Shown: piece after piece, positions 1 to 9,900 of the stretch
Numbering within the stretch: position 1 is the stretch's first letter
How the letters are laid out: the number at the start of each line of letters is the position of its first letter
Assembly: GCA_027577415.1 (NCBI GenBank)
Contig: JANBQS010000713.1
Span: 1-13,164, forward strand
From: Coemansia sp. RSA 922
Lineage: Eukaryota; Kickxellomycota; Kickxellomycetes; Kickxellales; Kickxellaceae
Direction: 5' to 3'
DNA: 13,164 nt
The notes under the pieces: model-generated
Seen by the model: the letters and a program-made list of their open reading frames with translations, nothing else
Databases searched by the model: none
Told to the model about the DNA's origin: nothing
Program-made: the position numbers and the translations under genes

Positions 1-3000
1 ACACTCTGCAACATCCACCGCTGCCGCTTGGACACTAGCTGCCACGCCTCACGCGTCGCCACATCTCCTGTGGCCAGCCCATCTAGTGTCTGACTAGTGT
101 GATGCAAGTACCCAAGCACCTTGCGGAGCAGCGCCAACCACAAGTCGCATAGCTGCGTACTCACCAATGCCCGATACTCGCTCTGCGCTTTTGCCGCAAC
201 ATCGTTGCTCATCGGCGTGTCTGGGTCGTGGCAATGTGCTGACTGCGCAGCGACATCCTTTCCGAGTTTTGACAGTGCCGCCCGACACACGTCGACACAG
301 CCGTCGACTTCATGCGCAGTGCGGTCCAGGTGGTCAACCAGACGCTCACGATCGGCGTCACCCAGAGCCGATGCCTGCTCTCCTTCGCCCTCTGCATCTT
401 CATTTAGGGTCACGGGCACTGCTGCTCGCATGCGCTCAGTCTCCTGGTCCATCTGCGCAATAAGCGTAGTAAGCGCGCCTGAAAAATCGCCAAGTCGCAT
501 TAGCACCCACACAAGCCCGTCGCTCACGCCATGCTTGCTGCATATAGATTGCACATAGGCCAAACGGAAGGGCTCGGGACTTAGATCGGCGTGCTGCCTC
601 AAGTACGCAAGCACATTACCTGGGTTGTACCTACACATGAGCTCCAAGTATCGCTCATGGTACTCTTGTGGATGCTTGTTTGAACGCTGCTCGCTGCCCG
701 GCACCAGCGACCGGAACGGATACACCACTATATGCTGCTCGTCTGACAGACCGATGTTTGGAGGCGCTCTCTCGTCTGTCACCGTCACCGCTGATCTTTG
801 GTGGTCGGGGCTCCTTGACAACGCCTCGGATGTTGGATCAAGCAGGGCTCGCAAGTAGGCAAACTGTGCCTGTGCCTGGTCTGCTAGCGCAGCCACTATG
901 CTATCATGGTTCAGCGATGAGACTGCCTCGACTGTGTTCACAAAGCTCTCAGCATCGACTTCAACAAGCTCAACGGCGCTGCCTCGTGCAAATTCGGCAA
1001 TACCCTCTAGCGTCTTGGGACGTCTGCTTGCTGCCAACTCCTTGATGGCCGAGAACACTGCGCGATGGTAGACATACTCGGGGTGATCCAAGTAAGTCCG
1101 CAGTGCCAGGTCGTACTGCTCAAGCGTGCGGTAGATCGACTCTAACACGCGGAAGAACCCAGCCTTACGCGTCGGCTCAATGTAGTCGTCATAAGACTGC
1201 GGTGGATTAAGCTTAAACAAAAGCTCAAACGCATACTCGCGCTCGACGCGTGTGGACGGGTCGTCTAGTTGCAGCAAAATACTCGACCACTTGTCCACCG
1301 ACTCGTCGGTCAAGTAAATCAAAGGGAAGCGAGTGGCATAGAGAGTCAGCGCAAAGCTCGACAAAAGCCCGTTCTGCCTCTTGGTTAGAAGCTCTGGCTG
1401 CTCTCGATCTGCCGATGTAGCCAAGACAAAGAAGGTGTCGACAACGAGCTGCATAAACGACTTTACTTGGCTGGCACGACGTAATGAACGGTCGCTGTGC
1501 TTAGAGACCACTCCACCTGTCTCTGGCTTGACGATGAAGTTGACAAGACCAGTGAAGGGGTCGCCGAGGACATGGTTCAACGTAACAAGCAGACGATCGG
1601 CGCCCAAGTTTAGCAGAGCCAGTAGCGTGCTAAACGTAGTCCGCAACTCGTCACTTGAAAGGGAGCGGCTAGTCGTCTCCACTGGCGGCAGGACAAGTTC
1701 GGTCACCAGTGTGCTGTACTGCTCCGCAACGGATTGCGGCCTGATCTGCTTGCCGTCAGGATAGCGCCGCCCGCGAATAACCATGTCGAGATAGTCAAAT
1801 ATGACTATGCCTGGCGCCTCGTCGTCATCGCCATCCTCGCCAGCAAATACACTAGCGTCGCTAGACAAGTCATCTTCGCTACTGGCAGCCGCAAGGATAC
1901 TGATAACTGGAGCTACAGGGTCGCCCATGCTGAGCCACACTCGCGCAAATGTACGCCACAACCGGTGTTGGCGGCAGCTGCTCAAGACTCGGTCAATGTC
2001 AAACTCGCCTGGCGAGAGTCGCAAGTTCATCAGCAGATCACCAAGTCGCCGAACCAGCTGCGGCGTTGCTCCGTAGCTATCGACCATGGCATTGAGGATT
2101 TGGGGCGGCAGGTGCGCAATATCGCCGCTAAGAATAAACGGCTCAATCGTCTCCAGATACATGCGCGTTCTGCGAGGATTCGCTGTGTAGCGCTCAAACA
2201 CTTCGCCAAACAACAGCGACTGGCTGTCAATAGCCAAGCACGCCACTACGCAAACCGAGGCCAGGGCCCGCACCAACGAGTCGCCTACATGTCTGTCGTC
2301 AAAGGTCTGGCGCAAGGCCGCACGCATAAGGTCCACCAACTTGCTACCAACTAGTGCGTGGCGACGCTTTTCCAGAGCTGCACTACTGCCGCCATGTTTC
2401 TGCCTCGGAAGGCCGACGACAATCTGGCCAGTGCGACCTTGGTAAAAGCCCGTGGCTAAGGTGATTGCGTCGACATGCCGATTCTGCTCAACCAAAAGCT
2501 CCAGGCGCTCGGTCCACGCTAGCAGTCGCCCAGTGTATACCGAAGATTCGCCACACACAGCAAACACGCGTCGCCGACACACGCTCATCACTTGTGCATA
2601 CGAGGGTTCTGCCTCGACGCCAGTCGCTAGCGTGACCCAAGGCCGACCGGCAATACTTCCAGGTGGCGACGCGCTTACCTCAGTCTCCTGGCGCAGACTT
2701 GTTTCAAAGACAAAAATTCGTTGGCTCCGCGTCATATATAGGAGTACATCGTCATCGATCCACCGACAAAACACCACATCCTCAATAGCCTCCCACTTTG
2801 ATACTGGTTCAAACCGCAGGCGGGCCAGGGACCCACTGCTGTCTAATGGCGCGCCGTTGGCAGCGACTTTATGATCCAACTCCAGAGCTAATACATGGAT
2901 AGAGGTACCCCACGAGTAAGCCAGCCTGGGCAGGGTAAAGTGCGATGCGACTGGATCTGTCGCAGTTGCCGCTCGTTGGTGCTTTAGTGCTGGTAGCCAG

Positions 3001-3842
3001 GACAAGCAGCCAGCGTACGGTCGCTTTGCAAACGGTCGTTGCTTCTTGGCATTTCCTCCGATAATCGGCGGTTGGCAGCCCTGGCGATATCGCTGCTCGA
3101 CGCCGTGTCTCGTTTTAAAAATGGTCAAGTGGGCGCTGGTGAGCACTGCTACAAGCCCCAAGTCGTCAGTAGCACACTCATAGCCGCCGTAGGCCAACGG
3201 CGCCGCTTCAAACAAAATGTCTGTGGTCTGGTCGGGCGACGACAGCTGTACGGTGCTCATGGTCGTTAGCAAGCGGCGAACAATGTGGTGGTAGAGAACG
3301 TAACCCCCCGCACTCGAGCTAATGTACCGATGCTTACTTGCGCCAATAAACCCAACAAACGTCACTGCCATGTCAACTGGATGTCCTGCCACGCCAGGGC
3401 CGTCGCTGGGCTGCAGTGGTCTGGAGACTGACACCGTGGTGCCCTTGGCCCAGTCCCAGACAACAACATACCCTGAGGCATACCCGGCAACAAGCGCTAG
3501 GTAGTCTGCCGAAAACGCGACTGCCGATACTTCGCCGTATGAGGATGTTGGAGAACCAAGCATGGCCTTTACGCGCCCAAGGTAGTCGGCCACTATAACT
3601 AGACCCCGCACCGTGCCAAGCGCGACACAGTCGCCCATGCACGAGGCCGATATTTGGCCAAACTGCTCTTGAAGCTCGGGGAGCTTTTCAGACAAGTCTG
3701 TGAGCTGACGCCAGCTAAAGTGCTCAGTAGTGCATTGCACTGGCGTCGAGTTTAGATTGGTGATTCGGCTCTCATACTCTGTCTCGGGCGAGGACTCTAG
3801 CGTGGACAGCGGCGTCGATGATATGGAGGTGTCGACGTCCAT
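1..3842 (-). CDS. VPS8: VPS8, CORVET tethering subunit (N-terminal 1280 codons, 3' end off window)
   Basis: Vps8 is the Rab5-effector subunit of CORVET, which tethers early endosomes before SNARE-driven fusion. Reading from the ATG at 3842 towards position 1 gives 1280 codons with no stop and no intron. Residues about 42-430 form a divergent WD40-like propeller: it opens with FSWRQL, then CVALGTVRGLVIVADYLGRV, then a WD repeat with VAGYASGYVVVWDWAKG. A propeller-to-solenoid link follows at about 435-467 (WTERLELLVEQ...ITLATGFYQG), then an alpha-solenoid with hallmark Vps8 stretches: EPFIL near 565, FDYLDMVIRGRRYP near 681-694, and GFFRVLESIY near 892. I see these as direct matches to the Vps8 family, not to Vps41 or Vps39. 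The C-terminal RING expected in this family would lie left of the window. The start at 3842 is preferred over an in-frame ATG at 3974, because that extension only translates T-rich leader. It is divergent from CUL3, 215 bp away. Confidence 0.93.
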   Translation of the reverse strand, partial: MDVDTSISSTPLSTLESSPETEYESRITNLNSTPVQCTTEHFSWRQLTDLSEKLPELQEQFGQISASCMGDCVALGTVRGLVIVADYLGRVKAMLGSPTSSYGEVSAVAFSADYLALVAGYASGYVVVWDWAKGTTVSVSRPLQPSDGPGVAGHPVDMAVTFVGFIGASKHRYISSSAGGYVLYHHIVRRLLTTMSTVQLSSPDQTTDILFEAAPLAYGGYECATDDLGLVAVLTSAHLTIFKTRHGVEQRYRQGCQPPIIGGNAKKQRPFAKRPYAGCLSWLPALKHQRAATATDPVASHFTLPRLAYSWGTSIHVLALELDHKVAANGAPLDSSGSLARLRFEPVSKWEAIEDVVFCRWIDDDVLLYMTRSQRIFVFETSLRQETEVSASPPGSIAGRPWVTLATGVEAEPSYAQVMSVCRRRVFAVCGESSVYTGRLLAWTERLELLVEQNRHVDAITLATGFYQGRTGQIVVGLPRQKHGGSSAALEKRRHALVGSKLVDLMRAALRQTFDDRHVGDSLVRALASVCVVACLAIDSQSLLFGEVFERYTANPRRTRMYLETIEPFILSGDIAHLPPQILNAMVDSYGATPQLVRRLGDLLMNLRLSPGEFDIDRVLSSCRQHRLWRTFARVWLSMGDPVAPVISILAAASSEDDLSSDASVFAGEDGDDDEAPGIVIFDYLDMVIRGRRYPDGKQIRPQSVAEQYSTLVTELVLPPVETTSRSLSSDELRTTFSTLLALLNLGADRLLVTLNHVLGDPFTGLVNFIVKPETGGVVSKHSDRSLRRASQVKSFMQLVVDTFFVLATSADREQPELLTKRQNGLLSSFALTLYATRFPLIYLTDESVDKWSSILLQLDDPSTRVEREYAFELLFKLNPPQSYDDYIEPTRKAGFFRVLESIYRTLEQYDLALRTYLDHPEYVYHRAVFSAIKELAASRRPKTLEGIAEFARGSAVELVEVDAESFVNTVEAVSSLNHDSIVAALADQAQAQFAYLRALLDPTSEALSRSPDHQRSAVTVTDERAPPNIGLSDEQHIVVYPFRSLVPGSEQRSNKHPQEYHERYLELMCRYNPGNVLAYLRQHADLSPEPFRLAYVQSICSKHGVSDGLVWVLMRLGDFSGALTTLIAQMDQETERMRAAVPVTLNEDAEGEGEQASALGDADRERLVDHLDRTAHEVDGCVDVCRAALSKLGKDVAAQSAHCHDPDTPMSNDVAAKAQSEYRALVSTQLCDLWLALLRKVLGYLHHTSQTLDGLATGDVATREAWQLVSKRQRWMLQS

Positions 3843-4057
3843 ATGTGTTTCATAAAGACTGCCAGAGCAAAAAAAATAAAATAAAAGTAAAAAAATGTAT
3901 TGCGAAAGTAGTGAGATAGAATTGCAAAGGCAAAAAGTAAGGGGGAAAAAGGTTGGCGATGACGTGCCATGCATATATCAGGACCAAAAGGGTAGTTTGT
4001 GCTTTTTCTTTCTTGGCTAACTTTATTATTTAAATTTCTTTTTATTTTATTTTTTAC
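3843..4057. promoter_or_regulatory. Divergent VPS8/CUL3 promoter with paired T-rich tracts
   Basis: This 215-bp stretch separates the VPS8 start codon (minus strand) from the CUL3 start codon (plus strand) and must hold both core promoters and 5' leaders. The 16-base sequence ttttattttatttttt occurs at 4040-4055, two bases before the CUL3 ATG, and again on the minus strand at 3886-3871, 28 bases before the VPS8 ATG. T-rich tracts close to start codons are common in fungal promoters and can exclude nucleosomes. The central part (about 3900-4030) is mixed sequence with no clear TATA box or recognisable factor site. Shared control of the two genes is inference. Confidence 0.6.
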
Positions 4058-6626
4058 ATGCCATTAGCCAACAGACGCCCTGGTGGGCGCATTCTGCCAG
4101 CACGCCGCTTGGTAAGTCAGAGAATACCAGCCGTCAAGGCGAATCTTGTTGCTCACTCTGTCGCTCTGACTGCAAAAAAAGAAAAGTTTATCGCTCTCGT
4201 ACTCTAAGAAACAATATATGGCCTATCTGTAGATACCGCAAATTGAGCCGCAGCAGCAGTTTGATAAGATTGCGTTGGCTATCAACGAGATATACAAACA
4301 CAACGTATCGCAACTCTCGTTTGAGGAGTACTACCGGACAGCCTACAACCTGGTACTGAGTAAAAACGGGTCGCTACTATACAATGGTGTGCGAACTGTG
4401 CTAGAGACACATATGCGCGAGAGCCTCGAGCGTGACATACTCCAGCGCGCACAGACTGCAGACGCTAACCCGACGACGGAAAACAACGAGGCGTTTTTGT
4501 TCAGCGTACGCTTGCTGTGGAGCGAGCACGTAACAGCGATGCTCATGATCAAGGACATCCTTATGTATGTCGACAACGTGTATGTGAAAACCGCGCACTT
4601 ACCGTCGATTTACGACATGGGCATGTGCGTCTTTCGCGATACTGTGTTACTGTCTTCGACGGGCAGTGGCGGGCTAGGTACGCGCGTAGCAAAGGCTGTG
4701 CTGCGTCAAATCTCTGGCGAGCGTAATGGCGAAGAGATCAACCGCAGCACGCTGCAAGGCATTTCCAATATGCTCGTTGAGCTGCGCGACACAACCAGTC
4801 CCACGCGCACCGTGTATGAGGTCATACTTGAGCCACAGTTGCTGTCAGAGTCCCGCGTGTACTACCATGATCTAGCAGCATTACGCATCAAGACAATGGG
4901 TGCTTCAGAGTACGCCCGCGCCGCACAGGCGGATCTTGACGCCGAGGCGGACCGAGTGCAGACGTACCTGGCGCTCACGACCGCTGAACTGCTGCGCGGC
5001 GTTCTTCAAGATGAGCTCGTTACTGCGTATGCGCCTGATATACTCGTCATATCTGACGATGGCCTGACTCAGATGCTCGACCGGCGGGATATCCCAGCGC
5101 TCGGTGTATTGTACAACATCTACTCGCCGTTGCCTCAGCCACTCAGTGTGCTGCGTAGCGGCGTCATGAGCCATATTCTGGCGCTAGGAGGCCAGATCAC
5201 TGCATCTCTCTTGGCATCCGAATCTGGCGAGACGAAGAACGGAGACACACCGCAGTCCAAGTCAGGGACTGCGCCAGAGGCGTCGCTGGGCGCCGCGGCA
5301 AAGACAGCTATGGCGTTGCGCTGGGTGCAGGATGTTCTTGCGCTCTACGACGTGTACGACGAGTTCTTCCACAGGTCCTTTAACGAGGGGTCTAGTATGC
5401 GCTCAGCAATAAACGACGCGTTCATCGAAGTGATAAACGCCAACAGTCGCGCACCCGAGCTCCTCTCTTTGTTTATGGACGACAATCTGAAGAACGGGCT
5501 CAAGAGGAAAGCAGAGCAGGATGTCGACCACTTGTTGGAGCGCTCGGTGCTTATGTTCAGGTTCCTCAAAAACAAGGACGCCTTTGAGCACTACTACAAA
5601 GTCCACTTGGCCCGTCGCCTGCTGTTTGCGCGCAGCGAGTCCGATGACGCCGAGCACGGCCTAGTGTCTAAGCTAAAGGTCGAGTGTGGCTCGCAGTTTA
5701 CGCTCAAACTTGAAGGCATGTTCAAGGACATGCAGTTGTCAATGGACATGACTCGCGAGCTCCGAGGATCGAGTGAGTATTCCAATCTCGGGTTAGACTT
5801 GAATGTGTCAGTACTGACCCCGACGTTCTGGCCAGCGATGGTACCGACGCAAGCACAACAGTCGTCCTCACAAGCAGCAGCTGAACAGTCCACGGCAGCA
5901 GACGGCAAGAATAGCGACGACCCAATGTCAGTCATCCTGCCCAGTGGCGTGCTGAGCGACTCGGTTGATGCGTTCTCTGCGTACTATCTCAAGCACCACT
6001 CTGGGAGGCGGCTGGCCTGGCAATACGCGATGGGAAATGCCGACTTGAAAGTGCAATTTGGCGCCCGGACACACGAGCTCAACGTATCGACATACCAAAT
6101 GTTAATACTGTTGCTATTTGCAGATGGTGGCAGCTCGTCTTCCACCAAAGCCCTGACAGCAGCTGAGATCCAGAAGCTGACCCACATCCCTGAAGAGCCA
6201 TTAGCGCGACAACTGCAATCGTTGGCATGCGGAAAGTACAGAATATTGAACAAGACGCCAAAGTCGCGAGATGTCAGTCCAGCCGACAGCTTTACTTTCA
6301 ACATGGACTTCAAGTCGCCGCAGTACCGCATCCGCATCCCCGTGGTATCAGCAAGAAGCAACATAGAGACTGAAAAGGAGAAGGCCGCCTCGCAGGCAGT
6401 CATAGGTCAGGAGCGCTTGTACTTGATCGAGGCGGCGATCGTGCGTGTCATGAAGACGCGCAAGCAGATGTCTCACGACGTTCTTGTCAATGAGACAGTC
6501 AGCCAGCTGTCGTCGCGCTTCCTGCCCTCGTCGAAGATGATCAAGGACGGCATTGGCAAGCTGTTGGACCGCGAGTACTTGCAGCGCTCGCCAGAGGACC
6601 CGCGGCTTTACAACTATTTGGCCTAA
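4058..6626 (+). CDS. CUL3: Cullin-3, scaffold of BTB-type E3 ubiquitin ligases
   Basis: Cullin-3 joins BTB-domain substrate adaptors to the RING protein Rbx1. Exons are 4058-4111 and 4233-6626, joined in phase 0, giving 815 residues. The ATG at 4058 starts a short basic N-terminus (MPLANRRPGGRILPARRL), like the variable N-terminal extension of other Cul3 proteins. The second exon begins IPQIEPQQQFDKIALAINEI and continues to LSFEEYYRTAYNLVL, close to the Cul3 FEELYRNAY signature. Cullin-homology stretches follow: FRFLKNKDAFEHYYKVHLAR (about 459), SKLKVECGSQFTLKLEGMFK (about 496), and FSAYYLKHHSGRRL. The C-terminal winged helix contains VRVMKTRKQMSH; the neddylation lysine is K759, 56 residues from the end, the same distance as K712 in human CUL3. 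Low-complexity Ser/Ala/Gln insertions near 345-379 and 555-585 account for most of the extra length over the usual ~770. CUL1 and CUL4 fit less well at both ends. Confidence 0.95.
4112..4232 (+). other. CUL3 intron 1 (121 bp)
   Basis: The donor is G|GTAAGT at 4111/4112 and the acceptor is CTGTAG at 4227-4232. Possible branch sites are CTCTAAG at about 4202-4208 and CTCTGAC at 4164-4170. Removing it joins codon TTG (4109-4111) to ATA (4233-4235) in phase 0. The reading frame of exon 2 is closed just upstream by the TAG that forms the acceptor itself, and no ATG lies in frame before the conserved N-terminal helix, so an upstream exon is required. The exact ends are inferred from the sequence. 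Confidence 0.85.
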
Positions 6627-6902
6627 TGAAGTAATTTTTTTCCATGGTATTGAACTATTGTCGTTGGCGGCGAATATCGGGAGGATATGAAATAGAGTAT
6701 ATATTTTTGGCGGAGTACAAATAGAGGAAGTGAAGGAGTTTTATGCTAAGGGACATATGCGAAATACGATGCGAGTGTGATGATGATGGCAATGCTGGTT
6801 TGGTGAGGCGGAGGTGGAGACAATTTGGTTCGACCCAGGGTTAAATAGCGATTAAAGTAGTTGTCGGAGGTCAGAGCCAAGGGGAATGATGTGCTGCGAG
6901 TG
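6627..6902. other. Convergent intergenic region between CUL3 and the WC-2-like gene
   Basis: These 276 bp hold the 3' untranslated ends of two genes that converge. No AATAAA is visible on either strand. A/T-rich stretches near 6629-6640 and 6695-6712 could serve as weak cleavage or polyadenylation signals for CUL3. No coding potential stands out, and I see no RNA gene or repeat. Confidence 0.6.
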
Positions 6903-9900
6903 CTATCCAGGAACCTTTTTGTTGGCACGGTTGATCGACCTGGCATATCGTAGACCACATGCGTTGCAGAGCCTACAACATTGCCAAGCGCAATAAAACA
7001 GACATATTTGATTGGGCAAAAGAAAAGTGTTAGCATGTACGACATTTCAGGAGTGAGAGGCTCAGCTCATGCCCACCAGGGGCGCCGCCTTCACAAAATA
7101 CACACACACACACATGCAAGCGCCACAATGCACAAGGATAAAGGCAAGAAAAAGTTAGTGCACAACGTACGTTTTATGGCCGTTTGGGCCCTTGCGCCAC
7201 TCGGGACTCGAATCAGTCCCACAGCTTTTACACGTTTTCTTCTCGAGATCACCGCGTTGCGACGCCGACAATGGTCCAGCCATACTTGGCGATGCGACTG
7301 CTGACGCCACAGGCGATTGATATTGCTCATGCAAGCCGCCGCCGGCACTATGCACGACAGCATGCCCGTGCGGCGACTGCGTTGGGTTGGCCTGTGGCAA
7401 GGGAAATAGTTGCCGCTGAGGATGCGGCTGATTGTGCGACCAGCGCCAAGACTCGTTGCTCCCAGACGTCTCGGGTGGCGGGTACATGTTGACCTGGACA
7501 TAGCCCGGGTGTGATGCTTGTGGCGCAGGCGACATCGATACAGGTGTATGGTGGATAATGCAGGATGTCATTGGCGAGATGTTGGGCGTAGGCTGCGCTG
7601 ACGCCGATGCCGACCCAGGCGCCGACGAGGACAATCCAGAGTCGCCATTCCCGTTTTTAAAGGCAAGAGATCCACTAGCACGCATATTGCTGCTGCCATT
7701 GCCGGCCACCACCACACGCTGGCGCATATCCAGTAGTCGAGATCCAGGACTAGATATCATCCCCAGCGGACTACTTCGTGGGGCGCCCATCGGGTAGCTG
7801 CCAGATGCCGAAATCGGAGTGACAGGGCCACAGATAGCCATTGCCTGCTGAGAATGGTACTGCTGCAACAACGACGACGATGCCGTAGAAGATGCCGATG
7901 ATGGTGGTGACAGGTGCGACGGTATTGGCGGTAACGGTGGTAATGGCGGCGGCGGTCGATGATCACCAACTAAAGCCTGGATGGGATGCGAGAAACGGCG
8001 CTCTTCAAAAGATTTTACAGGCGGTAATGTGTACGACGACTGGCGACGCGGTGGTACTGATTCGGGCGGCGCCAACGCGATAGCAGCTGGGCGAATGGGT
8101 AAGTTGGCGGCGACTGTTACAGGCGCACGAGCTTGCGAGAATGGCCGCGCGTCGGGAGAATTAGTAGCTCCAGTAGGGGCAGGAGAGCCCAGTGACTGCT
8201 GAGCATAGGTGGCGCCCTGACGCATGGCTGCGCGGCTTCCAGCGCCGATATAGAACGGAGAGCTTGGATCGTAGCGCACAGCCAATTCGGGCGGCAGGCC
8301 TCCGCCGCGAGTCATTGAGTTGTCAGTAGGCGGTGTTGACATGTTGTAGCCCGACAGAGTCATGTCCTCGGCAACCTCGCGTGGCGAACTGTCGCTGCGC
8401 ATCTGCTGACAGACAAACAACAAGTGGCCCCAGCGGAACAGAAGACTCTGAACATCGGCTAGTACGTCCGGCGTCTCAGCCGAGCGCACTTGAATTTCCA
8501 ACCGAATGGGGTCCGATGCAGGGACGACGGGACAGTGCAAAAGCTCAGTCGTATATCGCTCAACTTTTTTATCGCGGCAGTGCTTCCATAGCGAGCATAC
8601 CCCGACGCCCTCCTTTGCTGCGTCGACTGGCGATCGGCCATAAATCTTACGATACCCGTCTTCAGGAAAGGCACATATAAGTGCCTTAGTTTCTACAGAG
8701 TAGACTTGAGCGTGGCGCGTCGCCAGACCGCCGCCATTGACAATGTGTGTTGAGCGTCCTCCGGGAGACATGGCTGGTTGGGCGCGGTACGAGTCAATGG
8801 TATGGAGTTTTTGGACATGTGAGAGTGCTAGCCGAACGCGGGCGAAATCAACAGCAGTCGGTGTAGTTGCGGCGCAAGCACAGGGAGAGACTGTCAGATC
8901 TGGTTGTAGCTGTGGCGGCGGCGGCGGCGGTGGCGATGTTGGAGGAGGCGGTAGTGGCGGCGACAATGGCGAAAGCCCCTCTAACGACGGATCCTCGTAG
9001 TGGCAAACTATGATAGACAAGTGTGTAGACACCAAGTAAAGCGCAATGTTGGCAATCAGGTAGCCATTGTCATCGCAGTCGGCGTCCTCATTGGAGCTGG
9101 GAGTTGCATTGTCTTCGTCGGTACGTATGCGGTCTGTCCCTCCAAGTGCCCCCACCGAATCTTCGAGTATTGTCTTGAGGCGTTTGGGCAAGTGATGTAG
9201 GTTGGCCAGCGCAATGGGCGAATGGTTGGCGCTGTGGTAGCCGGCAGCTCGCAACTTGGCAATGTCGGGGATGGTGGGTAGCGATAGCTTTCGTTCTAGG
9301 GCGTCGTGTACATGGCGTGCGGCGTGGCTAATGCGCAAAATATGAGACTCTGAGGCGCGGCGAATAATATGCTGAAAGCCAGCGTTTTCTAGATCAAAGC
9401 GCCTCAAGCGACATCTACATCGAAAACATAAACACAAGAGAAAAAAAAGAACAGCAGCGTCCTTATTTTTTTCCCCCACGCGGGAGCATCAACTCATCGA
9501 GGCATCAGCAAAGAATGAATTGAAGGCGGAAAGCTGCTTATACAATGGACAACCTGGAGAGAGCCTCAAGACACATGGCGAAGGGGTCAAAGGAAAAGGC
9601 AAGCACAATAGAGAACAGACAGCTCAAAAAGAAAAAAGCCGAATGACAAAAAAAATCTGGTTATGTTTGGCGCGATGTTGTTGTCCACAGGGCTTGGATA
9701 CAAGTAGGCGCTGGCTCTTCCTCGTCCGAAAATAGAAAGGACCAGTTCACTTCATTCATCGTAGTAGTTGGCAGGAAAGACAACGCATGCGCACGCACAC
9801 AAGGAACTAGAAGTAAGCGCATTGTCGCTCAGGATGAGATGGGCGAACTTTCTCTCAAGCTGTGGCAGCCTGCAGCGATGGATAGCAAGAAAAGGCAGGG

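Noticed and set aside
1381..2354. Plus-strand frames of 127 and 206 residues opposite VPS8
   Set aside because: The minus strand carries continuous, family-matching VPS8 sequence here; these frames have no domain and a composition dictated by the opposite strand.
4275..6626. Cullin frame starting at a TTG codon at 4275
   Set aside because: A TTG start is implausible in a nuclear fungal gene, and it cuts into the conserved N-terminal helix. The spliced model from 4058 explains the missing residues.
6746..7045. A 99-residue minus-strand frame across the 3' end of the WC-2-like gene
   Set aside because: It reads intron 2, the last exon out of frame and the 3' UTR. The correct frame of that exon gives LCNACGLRYAR.
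7155..9479. A 774-residue minus-strand frame starting at 9479 and ending in YVVH
   Set aside because: It begins at a GTG inside intron 1, translates the pyrimidine tract, and ends inside intron 2 before the second cysteine pair. It is the long middle exon of the WC-2-like gene with intronic ends.
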